From NCBI GenBank assembly GCA_947630795.1, contig CANRJC010000006.1, forward strand, positions 1 to 64,000: 64,000 bases of DNA, written 5' to 3'. Source of the stretch: an uncultured Phascolarctobacterium sp. (GTDB lineage: Bacteria > Bacillota > Negativicutes > Acidaminococcales > Acidaminococcaceae). How positions within the stretch are numbered: position 1 is the first letter of the stretch; every line of letters starts with the position of its first letter. This document shows positions 33,939-42,775 of the stretch, one piece after another. The position numbers and the translations under genes were made by a program. Below the pieces are notes generated by a model. The model did no database searches. It was given only the letters and a program-made list of their open reading frames with translations, and was not told the origin of the DNA.

Positions 33939-35144
33939 CTATCCTATCACCGTCTCCGGCTCTTTCACAGCCTGCCACAGCTGCAAAGCTTCCGCGTGAG
34001 CCTTCACGTCGTGGACCCGCAGCAATCTCGCTCCCGCCGCCACTGCCGCCAAATGCAAGGCGAGGGTGCCGTTCAATCTTTCTTCCACCGACGCACCGCC
34101 CAGAGCAGCCCCCACACAACTTTTGCGGGAAGCACCCACCAACACCGGCTGACCGAGGCCCGCGATGTTCGCAAGATCGCGGACTAAACGCAAACTTTGA
34201 GATGCTGTCTTGGCGAAGCCCAGGCCCGGGTCCAAAATTATTTTCTCTCGGCCGAGACCTTGAGCCGCTGCGGCTTCTGCTCTTTCTTTTAAATAAGCGG
34301 CCACTTCCTCCGCCACATCTTCATATCGCGCATACCGCTGCATATCTGCCGGCGTGCCCCGCCGATGCATCAAGATGAGAGGAGCCTGAGCTTTAGCTGC
34401 TGCTTTGAAAAGAGCGGGGTCGCCTTCTCCGGCCGTGATGTCGTTGATGATGTCGGCCCCGGCCTCCAAAGCGGCGGCGGCCACTGCCCCGTCGTAAGTG
34501 TCGACGGAGATGACGGCGGCAGGAAAAGTTTTGCGTAAAGCTTTAAGAGCGGGCAATAAACGTTCTGCTTCTTCTTGAGGCGAGAGCCCTGCGCTCCCCG
34601 GCCGAGTGCTGACGGCGCCGATATCTAAGATATCCGCCCCTTCCTTCAGCATTTTTTCTCCCTGCCGCAGCACTTCGTCGATGGAGCTCAGACGAGAGGG
34701 AGCGTAAAAACTGTCGGGAGTCACGTTCAAGATGCCCAGCAGACGGACCTTATCGTAGGTGATGGTGCGTCCGTCGGCCAAACGAGTGAAGGGTTCGGTC
34801 GAGCTTGCTTGCAAATAAGCGGCGAGCTCTTTCCCCCATTCGGCCAGACCGAAGTAGGGCATCAGCCGCAATTTTTCCGTTAAACGCCGATAATGACGGC
34901 GAGTGCCCAACAAGATGACGTCCACATAGGGTGCTTTGCAGGTGACCGCGTCCAAGGGGGTGGCCGCATCGCCCCCCACGGCCAGCAATTCCTGTTTGAT
35001 GATGTTGGCGGCGGGTGAGCGCATTTTGGGGCACTTGAGAGGCTCGATGGTCAACTTCTCCCGAAAAATGGGCAGACTGTCTCCGTGCACTCCCAATTTC
35101 GACAGCGACTCTTCCAACTGCCGCCCCTTCATGGCCAAGATCAT
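33939..35144 (-). CDS. folP: Dihydropteroate synthase with N-terminal extension
   Basis: FolP joins hydroxymethyl-dihydropterin diphosphate to p-aminobenzoate and is the sulfonamide target. The C-terminal 270 residues are a DHPS barrel: LLGILNVTPDSFY, DIGAVSTRPGS, DIINDITAG, ILMHRRGTP, ILDPGLGFAKT, LVGASRKS. About 110 residues precede it (LRCPKMRSPAANIIKQE-like region and DVILLGTRRHYRRL), a domain not present in E. coli FolP that I cannot assign. The ATG at 35144 overlaps the folE2 stop (ATGA). The gap to folK is 105 bases. Confidence 0.94.
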   Translation of the reverse strand: MILAMKGRQLEESLSKLGVHGDSLPIFREKLTIEPLKCPKMRSPAANIIKQELLAVGGDAATPLDAVTCKAPYVDVILLGTRRHYRRLTEKLRLMPYFGLAEWGKELAAYLQASSTEPFTRLADGRTITYDKVRLLGILNVTPDSFYAPSRLSSIDEVLRQGEKMLKEGADILDIGAVSTRPGSAGLSPQEEAERLLPALKALRKTFPAAVISVDTYDGAVAAAALEAGADIINDITAGEGDPALFKAAAKAQAPLILMHRRGTPADMQRYARYEDVAEEVAAYLKERAEAAAAQGLGREKIILDPGLGFAKTASQSLRLVRDLANIAGLGQPVLVGASRKSCVGAALGGASVEERLNGTLALHLAAVAAGARLLRVHDVKAHAEALQLWQAVKEPETVIG

Positions 35145-35911
35145 CGCCCTTCCTCCTTCTCCACTACCGCAAAGGCGTTGTGGTTGTGGATGCTCTCGAT
35201 GCTCTCCACTTCCACTCTGAACCAGTTGATACGGGGATCTTTTTCCAAACGCAGGGCGATCTCCCGCACCGCATCTTCTACGAAACGGGGATGATCGTAG
35301 GCCAGCTCCGTCACGAATTTTTCGTCGGCCCGTTTCAAAAGCCCGTAGAGAGGAGCGCTGGCCGCCTCGTCTGCCAACTGAGCCAATTCTTCCAGCCACA
35401 CCAGCTCTTTCGCCCGGATGCTGAGCTTAGCGTAAGCCCGCTGGTTGTGAGCTCCGTAAGCGCTGATCTCTTTGGAGCAGGGGCAGAGGGTGGTGATGGG
35501 CACAACGGCGGTCACTTCCAACGAAAAGTGCTCGCCCTTGCGGGCCTTATAGACGCAGTTCAGATCCATGGGGGCTTCCTTGCCGCTGACAGGGGCCGCC
35601 TTGGGGATGAAATAGGGGAACTCCAACCGCAGATAAGCCCGGTCTGCTCCCAAATGTTCTTTCAAACGATCCAGTATCTCTTCCAATTCCGTAAGACCGA
35701 TGGGCCCCAGCCCCGTCAAACATTCCACGAAACGGCTCATGTGGGTGCCCCTCAGGTCGTGAGGCAGGTCCACCGCCGCTGTCAGCGTGGCCACGGTGTG
35801 CTGACTGCCCTTGGTCCTGTCCTTCAATTCGATGGGCCAGCGCAGGCCTTTGATGCCCACTTGCTTCAAAGGGATGCGCCGGTGATCTTTTTCTCCTTGG
35901 ATATCTTTCAC
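35141..35911 (-). CDS. folE2: GTP cyclohydrolase FolE2 (type IB)
   Basis: FolE2 makes 7,8-dihydroneopterin triphosphate from GTP, the first step of folate and queuosine pterin synthesis. It is used in place of zinc-dependent FolE, often under zinc limitation. The 256 residues show VGIKGLRWPIEL, DLRGTHMSRF, the metal-site CPCSKEISAYGAHNQR, and ESIESIHNHNAFA. The GTG start at 35911 has GGGAGG six bases upstream and overlaps the preceding stop as GTGA. No metal-responsive operator was evident. Confidence 0.94.
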   Translation of the reverse strand: MKDIQGEKDHRRIPLKQVGIKGLRWPIELKDRTKGSQHTVATLTAAVDLPHDLRGTHMSRFVECLTGLGPIGLTELEEILDRLKEHLGADRAYLRLEFPYFIPKAAPVSGKEAPMDLNCVYKARKGEHFSLEVTAVVPITTLCPCSKEISAYGAHNQRAYAKLSIRAKELVWLEELAQLADEAASAPLYGLLKRADEKFVTELAYDHPRFVEDAVREIALRLEKDPRINWFRVEVESIESIHNHNAFAVVEKEEGR

Positions 35912-36270
35912 AGCTGGCCTCCCTCGTAGATACAGCCGGATGTAGCAGTCTCCCACACTTCGATGCGGCAGAGGCGATGATCGGGGCCCTGCAGGGCCGG
36001 GGCCAAGCGTTCCCACGACCAGACGGCGATATTTTCGGCGGAGGGCACTGGGAGGACATCGTTCAAAAGGCTGTGGTCCAATTCATCCAAGACGACTTTT
36101 TTCACGATGGCTTTCAAAAGGGCGAAGTCGATGACCATGCCCTCGGCATCGGGGCTGCCTTCCACCGCCACAGACAGCCTGTAAGTGTGGCCGTGGAGCT
36201 TTTCGCACTTGCCCCGGTAGCTGGGCAGATAGTGGGCGGCGTCAAAGGTGAATTTTTTTACGACGATCAT
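35908..36270 (-). CDS. 6-pyruvoyltetrahydropterin synthase paralogue, probable PTPS-III (FolB bypass)
   Basis: This 120-residue T-fold protein has zinc ligands His13, His26 and His28 (CEKLHGHTY), the LDHSLLND loop and IEVWET. Catalytic Cys22 is directly followed by Glu23, three residues before the HGH. A glutamate replacing or accompanying the cysteine marks the PTPS-III group, shown by Pribat and colleagues to replace dihydroneopterin aldolase in folB-less bacteria. Its place between trmL and folE2-folP-folK, with no folB, supports that role. QueD (queuosine) is the alternative. Starts overlap on both sides (ATGA, GTGA). Confidence 0.85.
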   Translation of the reverse strand: MIVVKKFTFDAAHYLPSYRGKCEKLHGHTYRLSVAVEGSPDAEGMVIDFALLKAIVKKVVLDELDHSLLNDVLPVPSAENIAVWSWERLAPALQGPDHRLCRIEVWETATSGCIYEGGQL

Positions 36271-36725
36271 GCTCTTAACTCCATGTGCAGCTGGCGGGCC
36301 GCCTCGTAGGCCACCACTGCCACCGCATTCGATAGATTGAGAGAGCGGGCCTCGGCTCGCATAGGGATGCGCACGCAGCAGTCCGCATATTTTTCTCGCA
36401 GCCACAGGGGCAGACCGGCGGTCTCTTTGCCGAAGAGCAAAAGGCTGCCCTCGTCGTAAGCCACGTCGGTGTAGCACTTGTCCGCCTTGGTGGTGAGCAA
36501 GAACAGGCTGTGCCCCGCAAATTTTTGCAAAACTTCTTCCACACTGTCGTAGAGATAGACTTCCAACAGGTGCCAATAATCCAGCCCCGCCCGCTTTAGA
36601 TATTTGTCTTCCAACGAAAAGCCCAAGGGCCGCACCAAATGGAGAGGGCAGCCCAAAGCGGCGCAGAGCCGTGCTATGTTGCCTGTGTTGCCGGGTATCT
36701 CCGGCTCGACTAAAACAATGTGCAT
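36267..36725 (-). CDS. trmL: tRNA (cytidine(34)-2'-O)-methyltransferase TrmL
   Basis: TrmL 2'-O-methylates the wobble base of tRNA-Leu isoacceptors. The 152-residue SPOUT protein has the family start MHIVLVEPEIPGNTGNIARLCAALGC. It continues with LHLVRPLGF, LFGKETAGLP and the knot motif RIPMRAEARSLNLSNAVAVVAYEA. It lies 36 bases after the glucosaminidase gene and overlaps the PTPS gene by four bases, apparently opening the folate operon. Confidence 0.95.
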   Translation of the reverse strand: MHIVLVEPEIPGNTGNIARLCAALGCPLHLVRPLGFSLEDKYLKRAGLDYWHLLEVYLYDSVEEVLQKFAGHSLFLLTTKADKCYTDVAYDEGSLLLFGKETAGLPLWLREKYADCCVRIPMRAEARSLNLSNAVAVVAYEAARQLHMELRA

Positions 36726-36761
36726 TCTTTCTACCTTATCTTTTGCCGCAAGAGACAGGGC

Positions 36762-37922
36762 TCAGTGCCTTTCCTTCAGCAATTCTTCCACCCGCTCCCG
36801 CATGCTCTCTTTTTTCTTTTTGTTCTTGCTTTGCCGAGCGGACTTTTGAACTTCGTCTTTTTTATCGGCGCCGGGGGAATTCATTAGGCCCACGTAGCGG
36901 ACCATGATCTTTTGGCAATAGTAGCCTCCCATGGCCCAAGTGCCGTTGAGGCCGTACCATTTGTCGATGAGCCCCCGCTGCAGCCGCAGCTTGTGGGCCA
37001 TATCGTAGCGGGGATCGATGATCTTGGTCTTGGGCTTGGCCTTGGAAGCGTATGCCAAAAGGTGCTGGATGTGGGCCCGCACCCCTAGTTGCGGCGTTTT
37101 GAAGGAAGCTCCCCGCACACCGCCGCCGGTGGTGCCCAAGCCGCAGAAATTGTTCTGCTTGTGTTTCACGTCGCCGCCGTAGGCGAAGACCCCCGTCTCC
37201 ACCAACGCCTGACAGAGAGCCAGATCGGGACGGATGCCTTCGAGTCCCGCTTCTTCCCAATAATATTTCACGATATCTTCCACCGAACAGGCCAAGTCCG
37301 GCTTTTTATTGCAGGCTTTGATGTAGGCCACAGCCTGAGCCTTGGTGGCCGCAGGACTGCCGAAGATGCTGATGTTTTCAAAATCGGCAGGCAGGGCGAC
37401 ACCGTTATAAATCACCCGCTTGCTCTCCTCTTGCTTTTGGTGCTTGGCTTTTTCTTTGGCCGCTTTCTCCGCCTCTTTGCGGGCTTCTTCTGCTGCCTTC
37501 TCCGCTTTTTTGCGGGCCTTGGCCGCTTCCTTTTGCATTTTGCGCAAAACTTTTTCGTCTGCAGGTGCTGCCGTTTGTGCCTTTGCCGCATTCTGAGCAG
37601 TTGCTGCTGCTTGCTCGGCTACCTCGCTCTTTAAAGTTTTGGCTGCCTGCTCGCTCTTCACCTTGCCGGCCACCCGTTTGCCGCTGGTGATGTCCACCCC
37701 CGGGTTGCGCAGCACCGGGCTCTGACGTCGCGGCAGCATCACCTTCGCGGGAGAAGGCTGCACTTTGGGAGCGGCTGCGGTGCTCTCCCTCTTGGGTGCG
37801 GCGGCAACAGCGGGAGCCGCGTCGATATCTTCTTTCGCCGTAGCCCCTGCGGGAGGGGCCCACAGGCCGAGGCTGAAGCCGACAGCCAAAAAAGCTGCGG
37901 CAAATTTTGTCTTGGTCGTCAT
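36762..37922 (-). CDS. Secreted glucosaminidase-domain peptidoglycan hydrolase
   Basis: This 386-residue protein has a Sec signal peptide (about 1-29, hydrophobic core AAAFLAVGFSLGL, cleavage near AGATA). A Pro/Ala-rich region follows, then a Lys/Ala/Glu coiled-coil-like stretch (about 145-200). The glucosaminidase domain (about 215-355) has LALCQALVETGVFAYGG with the catalytic Glu, NNFCGLGTTGG, GVRAHIQHLLAYA and a YGLNGTWA repeat, as in autolysins. A basic tail ends it. It probably cleaves N-acetylglucosamine bonds of peptidoglycan in the periplasm. The upstream TATAAT at 37962-37967 lacks a good -35. Confidence 0.85.
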   Translation of the reverse strand: MTTKTKFAAAFLAVGFSLGLWAPPAGATAKEDIDAAPAVAAAPKRESTAAAPKVQPSPAKVMLPRRQSPVLRNPGVDITSGKRVAGKVKSEQAAKTLKSEVAEQAAATAQNAAKAQTAAPADEKVLRKMQKEAAKARKKAEKAAEEARKEAEKAAKEKAKHQKQEESKRVIYNGVALPADFENISIFGSPAATKAQAVAYIKACNKKPDLACSVEDIVKYYWEEAGLEGIRPDLALCQALVETGVFAYGGDVKHKQNNFCGLGTTGGGVRGASFKTPQLGVRAHIQHLLAYASKAKPKTKIIDPRYDMAHKLRLQRGLIDKWYGLNGTWAMGGYYCQKIMVRYVGLMNSPGADKKDEVQKSARQSKNKKKKESMRERVEELLKERH

Positions 37923-38320
37923 GTTGAGCTCCTTATAAATTTGATCGCATCGATTATCTTGATTATAGCAAATTTTTTCCGCAAAGTACACGGCGAAGGA
38001 AAAAAGCGCAAAGCGGCGATGCCCGTTTCTTTGCGCACATAGAGCAAACAAAATTTTTTTAACTGCACGGCGCTGCTCATCTCTGCGCGAATTTTTTTCG
38101 TCGGCCGTTGAACAAGCAGCGCACAATGCAGAACGTCGCAGGATCTCGCGTCTCGATCAGATAAGGTACAATACTATGCGCAAAATAATATAGGACACAG
38201 TTCCCGAGCTCTGGTAGAATGAGATTAGCACAGAACACATTCGAAAGGAGCTGAGAACTATGTCCGAAATTTTTTCGAGACCAGACAAAGAAACAAAATT
38301 TACGCATTACCCCCCCAACA
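37923..38320. other. Intergenic region rfbB-glucosaminidase with a truncated plus-strand gene start
   Basis: 398 bases. The right half (38160-38320) contains TAGAAT, GAAAGGAG and an ATG at 38260 on the plus strand. The left half has AT-rich spacer with TTTTTTC tracts. Confidence 0.5.
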
Positions 38321-38373
38321 CTACCATCTTTCCCCATATATCTTCTCGTAGTACTTTCGATATTCGCCGCTGA
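38260..38373 (+). pseudogene. Possible 5' remnant of a lost gene
   Basis: A textbook AAAGGAG lies nine bases before an ATG that opens MSEIFSRPDKETKFTHY and stops after 37 codons, running into the rfbB 3' end. The strong ribosome site with a very short, antisense-overlapping frame suggests the beginning of a gene (perhaps a transposase) cut off by a rearrangement at about 38.32 kb. The protein is not recognised, so a chance ribosome site remains possible. Confidence 0.3.
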
Positions 38374-39343
38374 TGACCGTCTCCCACCAATTTTTATTGT
38401 CCAAGTACCATTGGATGGTCTTTTCGATGCCGTCGGCGAAGTTCGTTTTGGGCAGCCAGCCCAGCTCGCGATGGATCTTTGCGGGGTCGATGGCATAGCG
38501 CAGGTCATGGCCTTTGCGGTCGGCCACAAAGGTGATGAGGCTTTCCGGTCTGCCCAGTTTACGGCAGATCAATTTCACGATGTCGATATTTTTCATCTCG
38601 TTGTGTCCGCCGATATTGTAGACTTCGCCTATGCGGCCTTTTTGGATGATGAGATCCGCTGCCTCACAGTGATCTTCCACATAGAGCCAATCCCGCACGT
38701 TCTCGCCTTTGCCGTAAACAGGCAGAGGTTTGTTCTGCAGACAATTGACGATCATCAACGGGATCAATTTTTCGGGAAAATGATAGGGCCCGTAATTATT
38801 GGAGCAACGAGAGATGGTGACTGGCAGACCGTAAGTGCGATGATAGGCCAGCACCAAAAGGTCTGCGGCCGCCTTGGATGCGCTGTAGGGAGAACTGGTG
38901 TGAAGAGGCGTTGCTTCCGTAAAGAAAAGGTCGGGCCTGTCCAAGGGAAGATCGCCGTACACTTCATCGGTGGAGATCTGATGATAGCGGATCTTCCCGA
39001 AATGCAAACAGGTATCCAGGAGCACCTGCGTCCCCAGCACATTGGTGTGTAAAAAGACGGCGGGGTCTTCGATAGAGCGGTCCACGTGGCTTTCGGCGGC
39101 AAAATTCACCACCACGTCGGGCTGCTCTTCTTGAAAGAGGCGGCACACCGCCTCTCTGTCGCAGATGTCGGCCTGCACGAAGCGAAAATTTTCGTCTTGC
39201 GCCAAGCCTTTTAAATTGGCCAAGTTGCCGGCATAGGTGAGCTTATCCAGACAGATGAGCCGCCAAGCGGGGTGCTTTTTGCGCAGGTGATACAAAAAAT
39301 TGCTGCCGATGAAGCCTGCGCCCCCGGTGACGATAACTTTCAT
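38321..39343 (-). CDS. rfbB: dTDP-glucose 4,6-dehydratase
   Basis: RfbB/RmlB makes dTDP-4-keto-6-deoxyglucose. The 340-residue SDR enzyme has the NAD loop GGAGFIGSNFL (7-17), STDEVYGD at 124-131 with the catalytic Asp-Glu, YSASKAAADLL (Tyr153, Lys157), and the sugar-binding RCSNNYGPYHFPEKLIPL. It is separated from rfbA by the aminotransferase genes. No rfbC or rfbD is nearby, so the product probably feeds 3-amino sugars rather than rhamnose. Confidence 0.96.
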   Translation of the reverse strand: MKVIVTGGAGFIGSNFLYHLRKKHPAWRLICLDKLTYAGNLANLKGLAQDENFRFVQADICDREAVCRLFQEEQPDVVVNFAAESHVDRSIEDPAVFLHTNVLGTQVLLDTCLHFGKIRYHQISTDEVYGDLPLDRPDLFFTEATPLHTSSPYSASKAAADLLVLAYHRTYGLPVTISRCSNNYGPYHFPEKLIPLMIVNCLQNKPLPVYGKGENVRDWLYVEDHCEAADLIIQKGRIGEVYNIGGHNEMKNIDIVKLICRKLGRPESLITFVADRKGHDLRYAIDPAKIHRELGWLPKTNFADGIEKTIQWYLDNKNWWETVISGEYRKYYEKIYGERW

Positions 39344-39486
39344 AATAGTCCTCCGACCAACAGTTGTTTTAAATCAAACACTAATCTATCGATCTGCTTT
39401 TAACGAACTTTACTCAAAAATATTATCACTGATATCTGTTTTTCATTGCTATCACTTTCACTCCCCATTTTGTGCCTTTCTCGCCT

Positions 39487-40059
39487 TTAGGAATGATTAA
39501 AATCTCTCGCCTTCCATGCGAGCCTTTTTTCGTGTAAATGCTTTTCAAATTCTTTGCATGTAACTATGTAGAGGTAACCTGAACTGCTTTTACCGCCACA
39601 TATGTTGTTATCGTAACCCCCCCCTAATATTTTCGAGGTCTTCATATTTGCCCAACCGTTTTTATCATAAAACCGAATTGCTCTATGATTATTTTCATAT
39701 ACTGTCCACCAGATCTTTTTCAGGCGCAATTCCAGAAACCCGTACTCTAAAACAGTTCTCATGCCATATGACGCATATCCTTTACCGAAAGCTTGCCTCC
39801 GCATGGCAATGGCGAACTCCGCCTCCCCATCATGAATATTCTTTAAGCTTACCGTCCCCATGTATTGGTCGCCTTCATCGGCCACGGCAAAATGATTGTC
39901 GGTCGTCTCAGCAGTTGTCCTGCTTTTTTCGATAAAATTTAAACAGTCTGCCAATGTTTTCTTTCGAAAGTCGCAAAGAAAATTTTCGGCAATCTCTTCG
40001 TCATGCATCCATTCCAGCATCAACGGCGCATCATCAACATTCAAACTTCTCAGGTGCAT
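39487..40059 (-). CDS. GNAT family N-acetyltransferase, candidate amino-sugar acetylase
   Basis: This 190-residue GNAT protein has the acetyl-CoA loop RRQAFGKGYASYG and a conserved NHRAIRFYDKNGW near the C-terminal third, with LEWMHDEEIAENF at the start, as in sugar-nucleotide acetylases of the PseH/WecD type. It sits between rfbB and the fdtB-like aminotransferase. It is therefore the likely acetylase of the dTDP-3-amino-3,6-dideoxyhexose, where the known FdtC/QdtC enzymes are left-handed beta-helix proteins instead. The ATG at 40059 has AGGAG nine bases upstream; a TTG nine bases earlier is less likely. Confidence 0.75.
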   Translation of the reverse strand: MHLRSLNVDDAPLMLEWMHDEEIAENFLCDFRKKTLADCLNFIEKSRTTAETTDNHFAVADEGDQYMGTVSLKNIHDGEAEFAIAMRRQAFGKGYASYGMRTVLEYGFLELRLKKIWWTVYENNHRAIRFYDKNGWANMKTSKILGGGYDNNICGGKSSSGYLYIVTCKEFEKHLHEKRLAWKARDFNHS

Positions 40060-40318
40060 TACCGACAACTCCTAAATAAGCATAATTAAGATGACTATCG
40101 CTTTGTTTGGTGAAGACTTTCGGCGATCTCATCTATGATACCCGCCTTTTTATAGTTTCAATCATTCTTTTATGCCCTATAAGTACGTCTATTTGCTTCT
40201 AAGACAGAACTCATAGGGAATCTCATGCTCTCCAATTCAGTTTACTGCTTCTATATTGCTTTCAACTGCTTGGGGCAGACACTTTTTTTATTGTACGAAA
40301 TTATTATCATACTTACGT

Positions 40319-41437
40319 CTATAAGTTGCTTGCTCCTCTAAAATCATTCAATGCTTTTACCACATATTCTGCTTCTTCATCCTTCATTCCATAATACATT
40401 GGAAGGCTTAAGACCGTTGCGCTGATCTCCTCGGCTATCGGCAAACTGCCTTGGTGGATATGCAGATCATCATAGGCCTTTTGCAGATGGATGGGGATAG
40501 GATAATGTTTCAAAGTGCCTATACCTCTGGCACTTAAAAATTTTTCCAGCTCGTCTCTTTGGTCACAGCGAATGACAAAGACATGATAAATATGTTCAAA
40601 TTCTTCGCTCGAGTCGACCGGCAACTTTATCAACGGGTTCGTGATCTCTGTCAAATATTTTTTCGCTATTCTTCTTCTGAAATCGTTCCACTTATCCAAA
40701 TGCGGTAACTTCACCCGCAGGAAAGCTGCCTGCATCTCATCCAGACGGCTGTTCACACCTTGATAGATGTGGTGATATTTATAGTCGGACCCATAATTCC
40801 CCAAGGCCCGTACCTTATCGGCCAAAACCTCATCATTAGTTGTTATGCAACCGCCATCCCCCAAAGCCCCCAAATTTTTTCCCGGGTAAAAGCTGAACCC
40901 GGCCGCATGCCCCAGAGCCCCGGCTTTTTTACCTTTATACTTTGCTCCGTGGGCCTGTGCAGCATCTTCTATTACCGTCAAGTTGTATTTTTGCGCAATT
41001 CTGTTTATTGCATCCATATCTGCGGTCCGTCCTTGCAGATGCACTGCGATTATCGCTCTGGTATGTGCGGTTATTTTTTCTTCTATATGACTAGGATCGA
41101 TATTATATGTCCCAATCTCCGGCTCTGCAAAAATAGGCAAGGCCCCGGTGTAAGACACTGCCAGCGCCGTAGCAATATAAGTATTGGACGGCACCAGCAC
41201 TTCGTCGCCCGTCTTAATCTCAAGCGCTTTAAGCACCAAATACAAAGCATCCAATCCGGAGGCGACACCGACACAATATTTGACTCCGCAATAGTTAGCA
41301 AATTCCTCTTCGAATCTATGGCACTCCTCCCCTTGAATAAAGCGGCCTGCTTCCAAAACCTTTTTGTAGGAAGCGTCCATCTCAGCTCTTATTTCATTGT
41401 GCATCGGCGAAAAAGTGGCAAACGGTACTTTCATCAT
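40319..41437 (-). CDS. DegT/DnrJ/EryC1 aminotransferase (FdtB/QdtB-like)
   Basis: This PLP sugar aminotransferase of 372 residues has the lysine in [14 protein letters not shown] (Lys187), [13 protein letters not shown], and [20 protein letters not shown]. Together with the FdtA-like isomerase it fits the 3-aminotransferases that make dTDP-Fuc3N or dTDP-Qui3N. The first of two tandem ATGs overlaps the isomerase stop (ATGATGA). Codon use is AT-rich like its island. Which epimer is formed cannot be told by eye. Confidence 0.88.
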   Translation of the reverse strand: MMKVPFATFSPMHNEIRAEMDASYKKVLEAGRFIQGEECHRFEEEFANYCGVKYCVGVASGLDALYLVLKALEIKTGDEVLVPSNTYIATALAVSYTGALPIFAEPEIGTYNIDPSHIEEKITAHTRAIIAVHLQGRTADMDAINRIAQKYNLTVIEDAAQAHGAKYKGKKAGALGHAAGFSFYPGKNLGALGDGGCITTNDEVLADKVRALGNYGSDYKYHHIYQGVNSRLDEMQAAFLRVKLPHLDKWNDFRRRIAKKYLTEITNPLIKLPVDSSEEFEHIYHVFVIRCDQRDELEKFLSARGIGTLKHYPIPIHLQKAYDDLHIHQGSLPIAEEISATVLSLPMYYGMKDEEAEYVVKALNDFRGASNL

Positions 41438-41853
41438 TTCTTTTCTCCCATGGGTGCATTGTTTATATAAGCCAAAAATTCGTCATAATTTCTTATATAA
41501 TCCCTCTCGTCATATAGCTCGGACGCCAATACCAGCAACACAGCATCTGGAGAAAAATCAAACATCTCCCTCCACATGTTGCTTGCCACATACAAGCCCT
41601 CGTAAGGCCTTTCCAAAGGGATGATCTTGCTTTCCTGCCCATTATCCAGCCTTATTTTGCAACTGCCGTGGATACATATTATGATTTGCTCTAAACTTTT
41701 ATGAGCATGATAGCCTCGCACCACTCCCTTGAGAGTGGCGTACAAATAGTAGACCCTCTTGATCTTGAAGGGGATATCTTTAAGTTCTTCCAAAGCCACC
41801 AACTGGCCGCGTTCATCCCCATGCGGTTGGAAAACATATTTTACTACTTGCAT
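41434..41853 (-). CDS. dTDP-4-keto-6-deoxyglucose 3,4-ketoisomerase (FdtA/QdtA-like cupin)
   Basis: The 139-residue cupin has the family core [43 protein letters not shown] with the active-site His pair, and [12 protein letters not shown]. FdtA and QdtA shift the keto group from C4 to C3 of dTDP-4-keto-6-deoxyglucose before amination. It lies nine bases after rfbA and overlaps the aminotransferase, so the three steps are translationally linked. Confidence 0.9.
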   Translation of the reverse strand: MQVVKYVFQPHGDERGQLVALEELKDIPFKIKRVYYLYATLKGVVRGYHAHKSLEQIIICIHGSCKIRLDNGQESKIIPLERPYEGLYVASNMWREMFDFSPDAVLLVLASELYDERDYIRNYDEFLAYINNAPMGEKK

Positions 41854-41862
41854 AAGTTCACC

Positions 41863-42771
41863 TCATATAGTTCGATCGGAAATTTTTGTAAAGTACAATT
41901 CGTTATCGGCGACACGTTTAAGATGCTCCCCATATGGTGATTTCCCATATTTTAGAGCAGACTCGAGAAGCTGTTCTTTAGTAATCCATTTGGCATAATA
42001 GGCTACCTCTTCAGGTGCGGCGATGACCATGCCCTGCCTATTTTGAATGATCTGCACAAAAGATGCAGCTTCCATCAAACTGTCCATGGTCCCCGTATCG
42101 AGCCAGGCAAAGCCCCTACCTAATATCTGTACTCGCAATTTCTTCTTTTCCAAATAGAGCCTGTTCAGATCTGTGATTTCTAACTCTCCTCTGGTAGAAG
42201 GTTTAACTTGCTTAGCCAGATCTACCACGCTTTCGTCATAAAAGTAAAGGCCGGTGATACAATAATTGGATTTAGGGCTTGCAGGTTTTTCTTCCACCGA
42301 TAAAACATTCATATTTTTATCGAATTCGACGATACCGAACCGTTCCGGATCTTTTACGTAATAGCCGAATATAGTTGCATACCCGTCATCAGCATTGTGA
42401 ACAGCCTCAGCCAAGTTTTTTCTGAACCAGCCACCGTAAAATATGTTGTCGCCTAAGATTAAGGCGCATTTATCCCCATTAATGAATTCTTCACCTAGCA
42501 AAAATGCCTGCGCCAATCCATCCGGATGATGCTGCACTGTATAGGATAAATTCAGCCCGAAGTCAGCACCGCTTCCCAATAAACGTTCGAATCTGGGTGT
42601 ATCTTCCGGCGTCGAAATGATCAGAATATCCCTTATTCCTGCTAACATCAAAGTTGTCAGAGGATAATAGATCATCGGTTTATCATATACAGGCAAAAGC
42701 TGCTTTGAAGTGACCTTTGTCAAAGGATACAGCCGTGTGCCGGCTCCTCCGGCCAAAATGATACCCTTCAT
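41863..42771 (-). CDS. rfbA: Glucose-1-phosphate thymidylyltransferase
   Basis: RfbA/RmlA makes dTDP-glucose. The 302-residue enzyme shows the nucleotide loop [29 protein letters not shown]'s [11 protein letters not shown] and PVYDKPM parts, [29 protein letters not shown] and [10 protein letters not shown]. Length is standard. It is four bases after the glycosyltransferase gene and starts the dTDP-sugar run. Confidence 0.96.
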   Translation of the reverse strand: MKGIILAGGAGTRLYPLTKVTSKQLLPVYDKPMIYYPLTTLMLAGIRDILIISTPEDTPRFERLLGSGADFGLNLSYTVQHHPDGLAQAFLLGEEFINGDKCALILGDNIFYGGWFRKNLAEAVHNADDGYATIFGYYVKDPERFGIVEFDKNMNVLSVEEKPASPKSNYCITGLYFYDESVVDLAKQVKPSTRGELEITDLNRLYLEKKKLRVQILGRGFAWLDTGTMDSLMEAASFVQIIQNRQGMVIAAPEEVAYYAKWITKEQLLESALKYGKSPYGEHLKRVADNELYFTKISDRTI

Positions 42772-42775
42772 TTCT

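Noticed and set aside
35145-35399. Longer N-terminus for FolP (486 residues)
   Set aside because: The extra 85 residues overlap folE2 in another frame; ATG at 35144 overlaps the folE2 stop as expected.
38321-42771. dTDP-rhamnose pathway
   Set aside because: rfbC and rfbD are absent; an isomerase and an aminotransferase indicate a 3-amino-3,6-dideoxy sugar instead.
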